DNA of 34,317 bases from RSA11 sp965652565 (GTDB taxonomy: Bacteria > Actinomycetota > Thermoleophilia > Solirubrobacterales > 70-9): assembly GCA_965652565.1 (NCBI GenBank), contig CBFGWL010000022.1:1-34317 (forward strand), written 5' to 3'. Each line of letters opens with the position of its first letter. Within the stretch, counting starts at the first letter, position 1. Positions 13,945-21,394 of this stretch are shown here, piece after piece. The translations under genes and the position numbers were made by a program. A model generated the notes under the pieces. It made no database searches, was not told the origin of the DNA, and was given only the letters and a program-made list of their open reading frames with translations.

Positions 13945-15174
13945 GTGAGCTCCACAGCGCAAAGCGCGCCGCCCGCCGAGTGCGACATCGCCGTCGTCGG
14001 CGGTGGCATCGTGGGACTCGCCACCGCCCGCGAGCTGGCGGCGCGGCATCCCGATGCGCGGATCGTCCTGCTCGAACGCGAGCCCCGGCTTGCCGGCCAC
14101 CAGACGACCCATTCCAGCGGCGTCATCCACGCCGGCATCTACTACCGCCCGGGCTCGCTCAAGGCGCGTCTGTGCGTGAGCGGCTCGCGCGAGCTTTACC
14201 AGTACTGCGCCGAGCGGAACATCCCCACCCGGCGCTCCGGCAAGGTGATCGTCGCAACGCGCGAGGCCGAGCTGACGCGCCTGGAGGAACTCGCGCGCCG
14301 GGCGGCAGCCAACGGCGTCGAAGGTGCCGAACTCCTCGACGCGAAAGGACTCGCGGAGATCGAGCCGCACGTGCGCGGGCTCGCGGCCCTGCACTCCCCG
14401 GCGACCGGCGTCGTGGACTTCGGCCAGGTCGCAGCGGCGCTCGCCGAGGATGCGCGCTCGCGCGGCGCCACGCTGCACACCGGCTATCAGGTGATGGGCA
14501 GCGAGCCGACGGCCCGTGGGCTCACGTTGCGCCACGGGGGCGGGACGACGCTCGCCGGATCGGCCGTTTTCTGTGCAGGCGCTTGGGCGGACCGGCTGGC
14601 CGTCGCCGCGGGGGCGCCGGCGGAGCCGCGCATAGTCCCGTTCCGCGGAGCGTTCTACGCGCTCGCGCCGCAGCGCGCCGCGCTCGTCCGCGGCAACGTC
14701 TATCCGGTCCCGGATCCCGAGCTTCCGTTTCTGGGCGTGCACCTCACGCGAGCGCTGGACGACACGGTTCACGCCGGACCGTCCGCACTCATGGTCGGCG
14801 CCCGCGATGCCTACCGGCTCGCGCGCGTGCGCCCCCGCGATCTGCGGGAGGCCCTCGGCTGGCCGGGCACCTGGCGGATGATCCGCCAGAACCTCGGAGC
14901 CACCTTCGCGGAGCTGCGGCGCGCGGCGAGCCGCCGCGCCCTGGCCGCCGAGCTGCGGCGCTTCGTGCCAGCGGTCGAGGCGCGGGATCTCCGCTTCGCC
15001 TTCGCGGGCGTGCGCGGGCAGGCGATCGACAGGAACGGCGCGCTCGTCGACGACTTCGTCATCTCGCGCACTGAGCGGGCGGTCCACGTCCGCAACGCGC
15101 CCTCCCCCGCTGCGACCTCCTGCCTCCCGCTCGCGAGGCTGATCGCCGACGAGCTCGACGCCGCACGCACGTAA
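13945..15174 (+). CDS. lhgO: L-2-hydroxyglutarate oxidase-like FAD enzyme
   Basis: A 409-residue FAD-dependent oxidoreductase of the DAO superfamily. The dinucleotide-binding motif is DIAVVGGGIVGLATARELA (G19, G21, G24), followed by the family's HSSGVIHAGIYYRPGSLKA block. The C-terminal FAD contact region is RFAFAGVRGQAIDRNGALVDDF and the last conserved stretch is NAPSPAATSCLPLARLIADEL. This pattern fits LhgO, which oxidises L-2-hydroxyglutarate to 2-oxoglutarate. It starts with GTG at 13945 and is divergent from the sigma-GATase gene, with 114 bp between them. In Escherichia coli, lhgO lies in the csiD-lhgO-gabDTP operon, linking it to GABA/glutarate breakdown, which makes the neighbouring gamma-glutamyl-GABA hydrolase-like domain notable. 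Confidence 0.88.
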   Translation: MSSTAQSAPPAECDIAVVGGGIVGLATARELAARHPDARIVLLEREPRLAGHQTTHSSGVIHAGIYYRPGSLKARLCVSGSRELYQYCAERNIPTRRSGKVIVATREAELTRLEELARRAAANGVEGAELLDAKGLAEIEPHVRGLAALHSPATGVVDFGQVAAALAEDARSRGATLHTGYQVMGSEPTARGLTLRHGGGTTLAGSAVFCAGAWADRLAVAAGAPAEPRIVPFRGAFYALAPQRAALVRGNVYPVPDPELPFLGVHLTRALDDTVHAGPSALMVGARDAYRLARVRPRDLREALGWPGTWRMIRQNLGATFAELRRAASRRALAAELRRFVPAVEARDLRFAFAGVRGQAIDRNGALVDDFVISRTERAVHVRNAPSPAATSCLPLARLIADELDAART

Positions 15175-15202
15175 CCCGCGTTTCGGCCTCGCGAGCGGCG
15201 GG

Positions 15203-15221
15203 AACCCTCATTTGAGGGGTT
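15203..15221 (+). promoter_or_regulatory. Near-palindrome before the GAF-LuxR gene
   Basis: AACCCTCA and TGAGGGGTT flank TT, a near-perfect dyad 34 bp before the ATG of the LuxR-type regulator. Position and symmetry suggest an operator, perhaps for autoregulation. The regulator involved is not shown by the sequence. Confidence 0.45.
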
Positions 15222-15255
15222 GTGCGCATCGCAACGACACCCGAGCCTGAGCCGC

Positions 15256-16422
15256 ATGCCTGAGTTGACCCCAACGGCGGCTCACCACCGCGACGAGCTG
15301 ATCGCCCGCGCGCAGGCAGCGCCTAGCGCCAGCGAGGTGTTCGCTGCCGCCTCGCCGAGGCTGCGCCGCCTAGTGCCCTACGACTCCGCGATCTGGCTGG
15401 CCACCGATCCCGAGACCGGCATGCCCACGTCGCCGACGCGCAAGGAGAACTGCCACGAGTTCAACGAGCGTGAGTGCGTGACGGTATGGGAGCGCGAGTT
15501 CTCGGTCGAGGACGTCATCCCCTACACGGAGCTCGGACGCGCGCCCCGCCCGGCCGGCGCGTTGCGGCTCGCCACGCGCGATCGGCCCGCGCGCAGCCCA
15601 CGCTTCCGCCACGTGCTCCAACCGCACGGCGTCGGCGACGAGCTGCGCGTCGTGATGAGGGTGGGCGACCGCCCTTGGGCCTGGCTGAGCCTGTTTCGCG
15701 AGGAGGGGCGCGAGCCGTTCAGCCCGACGGAGGTGGAGGTCGCCGCGGGCCTCTCGGACCCCTTGGCGCGCGCGATCCGCGACCACGCGCGGCCCCGCCC
15801 GGAAACCAGGACCGCCGCCAATGGGCGCGGCCCCGGTCTGATGGTCTTCTCGCCGGAGGGCGAGCTCGTTTCCGTGAACGACGAGGCGCTCGGCTGGCTC
15901 GAGGAGCTGCCGGCGAACTGGGACGATTCCCAGCTGCCGGCGCAGAGGCGGTTCGAGGTCGGCCTGCCGATCCTGGTGATCGGCACGCTCACGCGCGCCC
16001 GAGCGATCGCCGAGCAACGCGACCACGGTCCCGCGCGCGCGCGGATGCGCTCGCCGGTCACCGGCCGCTGGCTGGTGTGCCACGCGTCATGCCTGCGCGG
16101 CCCGGACGGGCGGGTCGGCGATACCGCCCTCGTGATCGAGCCCGCACAGGGCTCGGAGGTGGCGCCGATCATCGCCCAGGCCTACGGCCTCTCCCATCGC
16201 GAGCTGGAGATCACCACGCTCATCGCCCGCGGCCTCGGCACGGAGGCGATCGCGGACCGCCTGTTCCTCTCCGTCCATACCGTGCGCTCCTACGTCAAGG
16301 AGATCTTCGAGAAGGTCGGCGTCAGCAGCCGCGGCGAGCTCGTCGCGACCCTGTTCGCCGAGCACCACGCGCCGATCCATCTGGATCCCGCGGGCATCGA
16401 GCACGTCGCGCTGAACGAGTGA
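15256..16422 (+). CDS. GAF-domain LuxR-type transcriptional regulator
   Basis: A 388-residue regulator. The N-terminal part (about 15-175) looks like a GAF sensor domain (SEVFAAASPRLRRLVPYDSAIWLATDPETG to PFSPTEVEVAAGLSDPLARAIR). A second, PAS-like region follows (GLMVFSPEGELVSVNDEALGWLEEL). The C-terminal LuxR HTH (about 310-367) has LSHRELEITTLIARGLGTEA and FLSVHTVRSYVKEIFEKVGV. There is no receiver domain. I start it at ATG 15256; twelve more in-frame codons begin at a GTG that overlaps the upstream dyad. The ligand is unknown. It precedes the methyltransferase on the same strand. Confidence 0.9.
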   Translation: MPELTPTAAHHRDELIARAQAAPSASEVFAAASPRLRRLVPYDSAIWLATDPETGMPTSPTRKENCHEFNERECVTVWEREFSVEDVIPYTELGRAPRPAGALRLATRDRPARSPRFRHVLQPHGVGDELRVVMRVGDRPWAWLSLFREEGREPFSPTEVEVAAGLSDPLARAIRDHARPRPETRTAANGRGPGLMVFSPEGELVSVNDEALGWLEELPANWDDSQLPAQRRFEVGLPILVIGTLTRARAIAEQRDHGPARARMRSPVTGRWLVCHASCLRGPDGRVGDTALVIEPAQGSEVAPIIAQAYGLSHRELEITTLIARGLGTEAIADRLFLSVHTVRSYVKEIFEKVGVSSRGELVATLFAEHHAPIHLDPAGIEHVALNE

Positions 16423-16547
16423 GCGCGATCGCTGAACTGATTGCGTCCGGTTCGCAGGCGTAGGATGCTGACGCCATCGCCGAGCGCGCCGACCTCGAGT
16501 TCACCTACTCGCTGATCGACCGGATCTTCCGGCTCAGCCTGGGCGAG

Positions 16548-17378
16548 ATGGCCGACTTCTCGGGGGCGAAGTTCGACGGCGACTTCTCGCTGACGCTCGA
16601 GCAGGCGCAGGCGCGCAAGCACGACTACGTCGCCCGCCAGATTGGGATCGGGCCGGGCAGGCGCGTCCTCGACCTGGGCTGCGGCTGGGGCCCGCTTTTG
16701 AACTTCATCCGCGCGCGGGGCGCGCGCGGCGTGGGCGTGACGCTCTCGTCGGCGCAGGCTCGGTCATGCCGCGGCCATGACCTTGACGTCCATATCCGGG
16801 ACGCGCGGGCGGTCGATCGCGAGACGTTCGGGCCGTTCGACGCGGTGGCCAGCCTGGGCGCGTTCGAGCACTTCTGCTCGCCCGAGGACTACCGCGCTGG
16901 GCGCCAGGACCACCGCTACGCCGAGCTCTTCGCGAACGTGGCGAGCGTGCTCCCGCCCGGCGGGCGCTTCTACCTACAGACGATGGTGTTCGGGCCGAAC
17001 ATGATCGACCCGGATCGCGTCACGATCGAGGCGCCCCGCGACTCCGACGAGTGGTACCTGGCGCTGATGCAGCATCAGTTCCCGGGCTCCTTCCTCCCAT
17101 TCGGCCACGAGCAGATCGAGCGCAACGCCGAGCCCCACTTCCGGCTGATCGAACGGGAGAGCGGCCGCCTCGACTACATCGAGACGATCCGGCGCTGGCG
17201 CGCCCGCTTCGCCGAGCCGAGCTGGCGGAAGCGGTGGCTGAAGCTGCGGCTGGTGCCCCGCTGGCTGACCAGCCGCGACTTCCGGCTCGCGTTCACCTCG
17301 GGCGTCAGCGCTAACAGCGTGTGCTTCGAGCGCGAGCTGCTCGAGCATTACCGGCTCACGTTCGAGAAGCGGGCCTGA
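16548..17378 (+). CDS. Cyclopropane-synthase-like methyltransferase, start damaged
   Basis: A SAM-dependent methyltransferase related to cyclopropane-fatty-acyl-phospholipid synthases. From the first usable ATG (16548) it has 276 residues, with motif I VLDLGCGWGPLLNF at about 40-53, GVGVTLSSAQ, and the family-like stretches FEHFCSPEDYRAG and SGVSANSVCFERELLEHYRL. Protein-like sequence continues in frame upstream (ERADLEFTYSLIDRIFRLSL), but that frame has no standard start codon before a TAG at 16461. An ATG at 16465 is out of frame by one base: inserting one G after it would give MADAIAERADLEF. This suggests a 1-bp deletion or an assembly error at the start codon. Likely role: membrane lipid modification. 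Confidence 0.8.
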   Translation: MADFSGAKFDGDFSLTLEQAQARKHDYVARQIGIGPGRRVLDLGCGWGPLLNFIRARGARGVGVTLSSAQARSCRGHDLDVHIRDARAVDRETFGPFDAVASLGAFEHFCSPEDYRAGRQDHRYAELFANVASVLPPGGRFYLQTMVFGPNMIDPDRVTIEAPRDSDEWYLALMQHQFPGSFLPFGHEQIERNAEPHFRLIERESGRLDYIETIRRWRARFAEPSWRKRWLKLRLVPRWLTSRDFRLAFTSGVSANSVCFERELLEHYRLTFEKRA

Positions 17379-17467
17379 GCGCCGCGCGTTCGGGGCCCGA
17401 GGGCGCTCCGAAGGTTTGAGGATTGGCGGCGAAGGAGGGATGAGTAATCCGGCCCACGCCCGGCGAG

Positions 17468-17760
17468 GTCAGCCCTAGCCGCCGGATCCCCGCGACGTTC
17501 AGCCCTCGACGCCGGATATCGACCACGTGGGCTGAACCTCGGGGCCACCGCCGGCGTTTCGCGCGACGTTCAGCCCTGATCGTCGGTTTTCGACCACGTG
17601 GGCTGAACGTGCGTGCCGCCGGCCGCGCCCGCGTGACGTTCAGCCGTGGTCGCCGGAATTCGAACACGAGGGCTGAACGTCGGGGCCGCCGGCGGCGTTT
17701 CGCGCGAGCTTCAGCCCTGGTGGTCGGAAAACGACTACGTGGGCTGAACGTCGGCGTTGG
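17468..17760. repeat. Tandem array of four ~71-bp hairpin units
   Basis: Four units begin at 17497, 17568, 17638 and 17709 (spacings 71, 70, 71), after a partial unit from 17468. Each has a left arm GTTCAGCCC (one change each in units 3 and 4) and a right arm GGGCTGAAC, with arm pairs at 17497/17529, 17568/17600, 17638/17670 and 17709/17741. At the centre of each hairpin, CGG and CG flank four A/T bases that differ by unit: ATAT, TTTT, AATT, AAAA. Units are joined by GTCGGGGCCGCCGGCGGCGT-like linkers. Symmetric units and conserved interiors argue against CRISPR. Confidence 0.85.
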
Positions 17761-17792
17761 CGGGCGGCACGGCGCACGCAAGACGCAACCCA

Positions 17793-17824
17793 TGTGCCCC
17801 AAGGCGCACGCCGTGTGCCCCAAG
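17793..17824. repeat. Short direct duplication, 21-bp period
   Basis: TGTGCCCCAAG occurs at 17793-17803 and again at 17814-17824, directly after the hairpin array. The copies are exact over 11 bp, with related flanks. No function is suggested. Confidence 0.6.
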
Positions 17825-17930
17825 CCTCACGAGAGACGCTGCGAATCCGCGCCCCGCGACCTCTCTCCCTCTTACTTGCCCATCAACCCGGCATGCGCCC
17901 GCGCGAAACGCACGGCTGCGCCGCCACCCC

Positions 17931-18033
17931 GACTTCGCGATTTCGTGGGATCAACCAACAAGATCACGAAGTCGCGACGGGGCCCGCCGCGAGTTCGTGA
18001 TTGTGTGGGATCAACCAACACAATCGTGATCTC
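17931..18033. ncRNA. Two tandem hairpins with covarying stems
   Basis: Two 43-nt units at 17931-17973 and 17991-18033 (period exactly 60) share the invariant centre GTGGGATCAACCAACA. In each, about 16 base pairs can form between outer arms, with two mismatches in unit A and one in unit B when G-U pairs are allowed. Several stem positions differ between units in ways that keep or restore pairing: C-G becomes G-C at pair 3, T-A becomes G-C at pair 13, a C/A mismatch becomes T-A at pair 14. This is the pattern of selection for RNA (or cruciform) structure with a fixed loop. Transcription is not shown. Confidence 0.5.
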
Positions 18034-18088
18034 GTGGGGGCCCCGCCGCTGCGACGGCCGGGTCCGGCGACCCGGCCTGTGCAGGGGC

Positions 18089-18107
18089 TAGAGGCTCGCG
18101 GCCTCTA
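18089..18107 (-). terminator. Hairpin at the stop codon of the UvrA-like gene
   Basis: TAGAGGC and GCCTCTA form a 7-bp stem with a 5-nt loop that includes the TAG stop of the UvrA-like gene on the minus strand. It is likely the end of the AraC-VOC-UvrA-like transcript. No T-tract follows. Confidence 0.5.
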
Positions 18108-20489
18108 AGCGCCCACGTAGTCCGCCAGGTGCTCGCCCGTGAGCGTCGAGCGCTCCGCGACGAGCTCGGCGGGGGTGCCGGTGAAGACCACCTGACCGCC
18201 GTCGTGCCCCGCGCCCGGGCCGAGGTCGATGATCCAGTCGGCGTGGGCCATCACGGCCTGGTGGTGCTCGATCACGATCACCGACTTGCCCGAATCCACC
18301 AGGCGGTCGAGCAGGCCGAGGAGGTGCTCGACGTCGGCGAGGTGCAGGCCGGTGGTCGGCTCGTCGAGGACGTAGATGCCGCCCGTCCCGCCCATGTGCG
18401 TAGCGAGCTTGAGCCGCTGGCGCTCGCCGCCGGAGAGCGTCGTGAGCGGCTGGCCGATCTTCAGGTACCCCAGGCCGACGTCGTCCAGGCGCCCCAGGAT
18501 CCGGTGCGCGGCCGGCGTCGCCGCGTCGCCATCGGCGAAGAACTCCTTCGCCTCGCTCACCGACATCTCCAGCACCTCGTTGATGTCCTTGCCGCCGAGC
18601 CTGTACTCGAGCACCTCGGCCTGGAAGCGCTTGCCCTCGCACTCCTCGCATGGTGTGGCCACGCCGGCCATCATCGCCAAATCGGTGTAGATCACCCCCG
18701 CGCCTTTGCACACCGGGCAGGCGCCCTCGGAGTTCGGGCTGAACAGCGCGGGCTTGACGTCGTTGGCCTTCGCGAACGCCTTGCGGATCGGGTCGAGGAG
18801 CTTGGTGTAGGTCGCCGGGTTGCTCCGGCGCGAGCCGCGGATCGGATCCTGGTCGACCATCACCACGCCCTCGCGGCCGAGCACGGAGCTCTCGATCAGC
18901 GAGCTCTTGCCGGAGCCCGCGACGCCCGTGACCACCACGAGCACGCCGAGCGGGATGTCGACGTCGACGTTCTTGAGGTTGTGCTTGTTCGCACCGCGAA
19001 TCTCCAGGGTGCCCTGCGGTTCGCGCACCTCATCCTTGAGCGAGCCGCGGTCGTCGAGGTGGCGGCCCGTGAGCGAGTCGCTTGCCCGCAGGCCGTCGAC
19101 GTCACCCTCGTAGACCACCTCGCCGCCCGCCGAGCCGGCGCCCGGACCGAGGTCGATCACGTGATCGGCGGCTTCGATCGTCTCCGGCTCGTGCTCGACG
19201 ACCAGCACCGTGTTGCCCTTGTCGCGCAGGCGCAAGAGCAGGTCGTTCATGCGCCGCACGTCGTGCGGGTGCAGGCCCGCGGTCGGCTCGTCGAAGACGT
19301 AGGTGACGTCGGTGAGCGGCGAGCCGAGGTGGCGCACCATCTTCGTGCGCTGCGCCTCGCCGCCCGAGAGCGTGCCCGCGGGCCGGTCGAGCGAGAGATA
19401 GCCCAGCCCGATCTCGATGAACGAGTCGAGCGTGTGCTGGAGCTTGCCGAGCAGCGGCGCGACCGAGGGTTCGTCCAGCTCGCGCACCCATTCCGCCAGA
19501 TCGGTGATCTGCATAGCCGCGGCGTCGGCGATGTTGATGCCCTCGATCTTGGACGAGCGCGCCAGCTCGTTCAGGCGCGTGCCGTCGCACTCGGGGCAGG
19601 TCGTGAAGGTCACCGCGCGATCGACGAAATCGCGGATGTGGGGCTGCATCGCCTCGCGGTCCTTCGATAGGAAGGACTTCTGGATCTGCAAGATGAGCCC
19701 CTGGTAGGTGACGTTGACCCCCTCCACCTTGACCTTCGTGGGCTCGCGGTAGAGCAGGTCGTGCCGCTCGCGCTTGTTGTATTTGCGGATCGGCTTGTCG
19801 GGGTCGAAGAAGCCGCAACCGCGGAAGATCCGCCCGTACCAGCCCTTCATGCTGAACCCGGGGATCGAGACCGCCCCCTCGTTCAGTGACTTGTCCTCGT
19901 CGATGAACGCGGAGAGGTCGAAGTCGGTGACCGCGCCGCGCCCCTCGCAGCGCGTGCACATGCCACCCGTGCGGGTGTAGGTCGCCTTCTCCGTCTTGGT
20001 CTTGTCACCGCGCTCGACGGTGATCGCGCCGCTCGCCCGCACGGTCGCGAGGTTGAACGAGAACGCCTGGGGGCCGCCGATGTGCGGCTTGCCGATCCGG
20101 CTGAACAGGATCCGCAGCATCGCGTGCGTGTCGGTCACCGTGCCCACGGTCGAGCGCGGATCGGAACCCAGGCGCTCCTGGTCGACGATGATCGCCGTCG
20201 TCAGGCCCTCGAGCACGTCGACGTCGGGCCGCGCCAGGGTGGGCATGAAGCCCTGGACGAAAGCGCTGTAGGTCTCGTTGATCAGCCGCTGGGACTCGGC
20301 CGCGATCGTGCTGAAGACGAGCGAGCTCTTGCCCGATCCCGAGACGCCGGTGAACACACACAAACGGCGCTTCGGGATCTCGACGGTGATGTCCTTCAGG
20401 TTGTTCTCGCGCGCACCCTGGACGCGGATGAGCTCATGCGTATCGGCGACGTGCTCCTCCCGCGCGGGCGCGGTCTTCGCGCGCGCCAC
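18105..20489 (-). CDS. UvrA-like ABC ATPase (short, UvrA2 type)
   Basis: A 794-residue cytoplasmic ATPase of the UvrA family, clearly shorter than the roughly 940 residues of canonical UvrA. Both ATPase heads are complete: Walker A GVSGSGKSS (48-56) and GVAGSGKSS (522-530), signatures LSGGEAQR (374-381) and LSGGERQR (685-692), Walker B YVFDEPTAGLH and YVLDEPTTGLH. CxxC pairs occur at 178/181, 298/301, 591/594 and 614/617. The size and N-terminal organisation fit UvrA2/DrrC-like proteins that lack a UvrB-binding domain and are tied to drug or DNA-damage tolerance rather than standard excision repair. The GTG at 20489 is 2 bp after the VOC stop, so it is co-transcribed with VOC and AraC genes. 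Confidence 0.9.
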   Translation of the reverse strand: MARAKTAPAREEHVADTHELIRVQGARENNLKDITVEIPKRRLCVFTGVSGSGKSSLVFSTIAAESQRLINETYSAFVQGFMPTLARPDVDVLEGLTTAIIVDQERLGSDPRSTVGTVTDTHAMLRILFSRIGKPHIGGPQAFSFNLATVRASGAITVERGDKTKTEKATYTRTGGMCTRCEGRGAVTDFDLSAFIDEDKSLNEGAVSIPGFSMKGWYGRIFRGCGFFDPDKPIRKYNKRERHDLLYREPTKVKVEGVNVTYQGLILQIQKSFLSKDREAMQPHIRDFVDRAVTFTTCPECDGTRLNELARSSKIEGINIADAAAMQITDLAEWVRELDEPSVAPLLGKLQHTLDSFIEIGLGYLSLDRPAGTLSGGEAQRTKMVRHLGSPLTDVTYVFDEPTAGLHPHDVRRMNDLLLRLRDKGNTVLVVEHEPETIEAADHVIDLGPGAGSAGGEVVYEGDVDGLRASDSLTGRHLDDRGSLKDEVREPQGTLEIRGANKHNLKNVDVDIPLGVLVVVTGVAGSGKSSLIESSVLGREGVVMVDQDPIRGSRRSNPATYTKLLDPIRKAFAKANDVKPALFSPNSEGACPVCKGAGVIYTDLAMMAGVATPCEECEGKRFQAEVLEYRLGGKDINEVLEMSVSEAKEFFADGDAATPAAHRILGRLDDVGLGYLKIGQPLTTLSGGERQRLKLATHMGGTGGIYVLDEPTTGLHLADVEHLLGLLDRLVDSGKSVIVIEHHQAVMAHADWIIDLGPGAGHDGGQVVFTGTPAELVAERSTLTGEHLADYVGA

Positions 20490-20491
20490 CG

Positions 20492-20902
20492 TCAGCGCAC
20501 CTCGAAGATCCGGATCATCGTGCCGGCGGGATCGCGCACGGCGCAGTCGCGCACGCCCCAGGGCTGATCGGTCGGCTCCTGGACGATCTCGACGTCCTTC
20601 GACTGCAGCTCATCGAAGGTCGAGTCGAGATCGGCGGTCGCCAGGTTGACCGAGGCGTAGGTGCCCTTGGCCATCATCTCGGCGATCGTGTTGCGCTCCT
20701 CCTCGGTGATCCCGGGGTCCGCCGCGGGCGGGTGCAGGACGATCGAGGTGTCCGGCTGGCCTGGCGGGCCCACCGTGAGCCAGTGCATGCCGTTGTACTC
20801 GACGTCGTTGCGCACCTCGAAGCCGAGGATGTCGCGCCAAAACGACAGGGACGCTTCGTGGTCGGTGTGCGGGATGAATGTCTGATGAATCTTCAGGTCC
20901 AT
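20492..20902 (-). CDS. VOC-family protein in AraC-VOC-UvrA-like operon
   Basis: A 136-residue vicinal-oxygen-chelate protein. The repeated fold begins IHQTFIPHTDHEASLSFWRDILGFEVRND and VNLATADLDSTFDELQSKDVE, and it ends VRDPAGTMIRIFE. The ATG at 20902 follows the AraC stop by 9 bp, and the UvrA-like GTG follows its own stop by 2 bp. AraC-plus-VOC pairs are common in actinobacteria and are usually annotated as glyoxalase/bleomycin-resistance proteins. Linkage here to a UvrA2-type ATPase suggests binding or inactivating a DNA-damaging small molecule, which is inference. Confidence 0.9.
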   Translation of the reverse strand: MDLKIHQTFIPHTDHEASLSFWRDILGFEVRNDVEYNGMHWLTVGPPGQPDTSIVLHPPAADPGITEEERNTIAEMMAKGTYASVNLATADLDSTFDELQSKDVEIVQEPTDQPWGVRDCAVRDPAGTMIRIFEVR

Positions 20903-20911
20903 GGGGTCAAC

Positions 20912-21370
20912 CTAGTTGCGGGTCAGAGCGGGCGCTTCTCGATTCCTGACCGGTCTCATGACCCGTTTCGCCAGACAGGGCGGCACCCCCGCCATCTCGT
21001 GCGCAGCATCGCGCTTGTAGACGCTCGGCGGCACGCCAACCAGCTCGGTGAAACGCGTACTGAACGTACCGAGCGAGGAGAAGCCCACCTCGAAACAGAC
21101 CTCGGTGACGCTCAGATCGCCGCGGCGCAGCAGCGCCATCGCGCGCTCGATGCGACGGGTCATCAGGTAGCTGTACGGCGACTCGCCGAAGGCCTTACGG
21201 AACTCGCGGCTGAGGTGCCCGGCGGACATGTGGACGTCCCGCGCGAGCGCCTCGACGTTGAGCGGCTTCGCGTACTCGCGGTCGATGCGGTCGCGCACAC
21301 GGCGCAGCCACGCGAGGTCGGCCAACCGTTTCTCATCGGGTGCCGCTGCCACGGTCGGCAATCGTGGCAC
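20912..21370 (-). CDS. AraC-family transcriptional regulator
   Basis: A 152-residue short AraC regulator with little more than the DNA-binding domain. Two helix-turn-helix units are visible (VEALARDVHMSAGHLSREFRKAFGESPYSYLMTRRIERAM and LSVTEVCFEVGFSSLGTFSTRFTELVGVPPSVYKR, about 38-120), with no ligand-binding cupin domain. It starts with GTG at 21370, only 24 bp after the narK stop. It is first in the AraC-VOC-UvrA-like set and probably controls it. Confidence 0.92.
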   Translation of the reverse strand: MPRLPTVAAAPDEKRLADLAWLRRVRDRIDREYAKPLNVEALARDVHMSAGHLSREFRKAFGESPYSYLMTRRIERAMALLRRGDLSVTEVCFEVGFSSLGTFSTRFTELVGVPPSVYKRDAAHEMAGVPPCLAKRVMRPVRNREAPALTRN

Positions 21371-21394
21371 ACGTCCGCGCGGGCTCGCGCGCGC

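Larger units (their letters stand above)
17379..18088. other. Gene-free, repeat-rich interval
   Basis: About 0.7 kb between the methyltransferase stop and the UvrA-like terminator holds no credible gene. Open frames here run through repeats in incompatible phases and give Arg-rich sequence. It contains a tandem hairpin array (17468-17760), a 21-bp duplication (17793-17824) and a pair of covarying hairpins (17931-18033). Nothing is recognised in 17379-17467 or 17825-17930. Confidence 0.7.

Noticed and set aside
17468..17760. Possible CRISPR array (regular ~71-bp spacing)
   Set aside because: The units are hairpins whose interiors are related to each other, the variable part is only a few bases, and no cas gene is nearby.
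17356..17823. Minus-strand 155-codon ORF over the hairpin array
   Set aside because: Unit length (70-71 bp) is not a multiple of three, so the repeats are read in shifting frames. The product is Arg/Pro/Ser-rich and no ribosome site is visible.
18105..20489. Canonical uvrA for nucleotide excision repair
   Set aside because: At 794 residues it is about 150 residues short, matches UvrA2-type organisation, and sits with AraC and VOC genes instead of repair genes.
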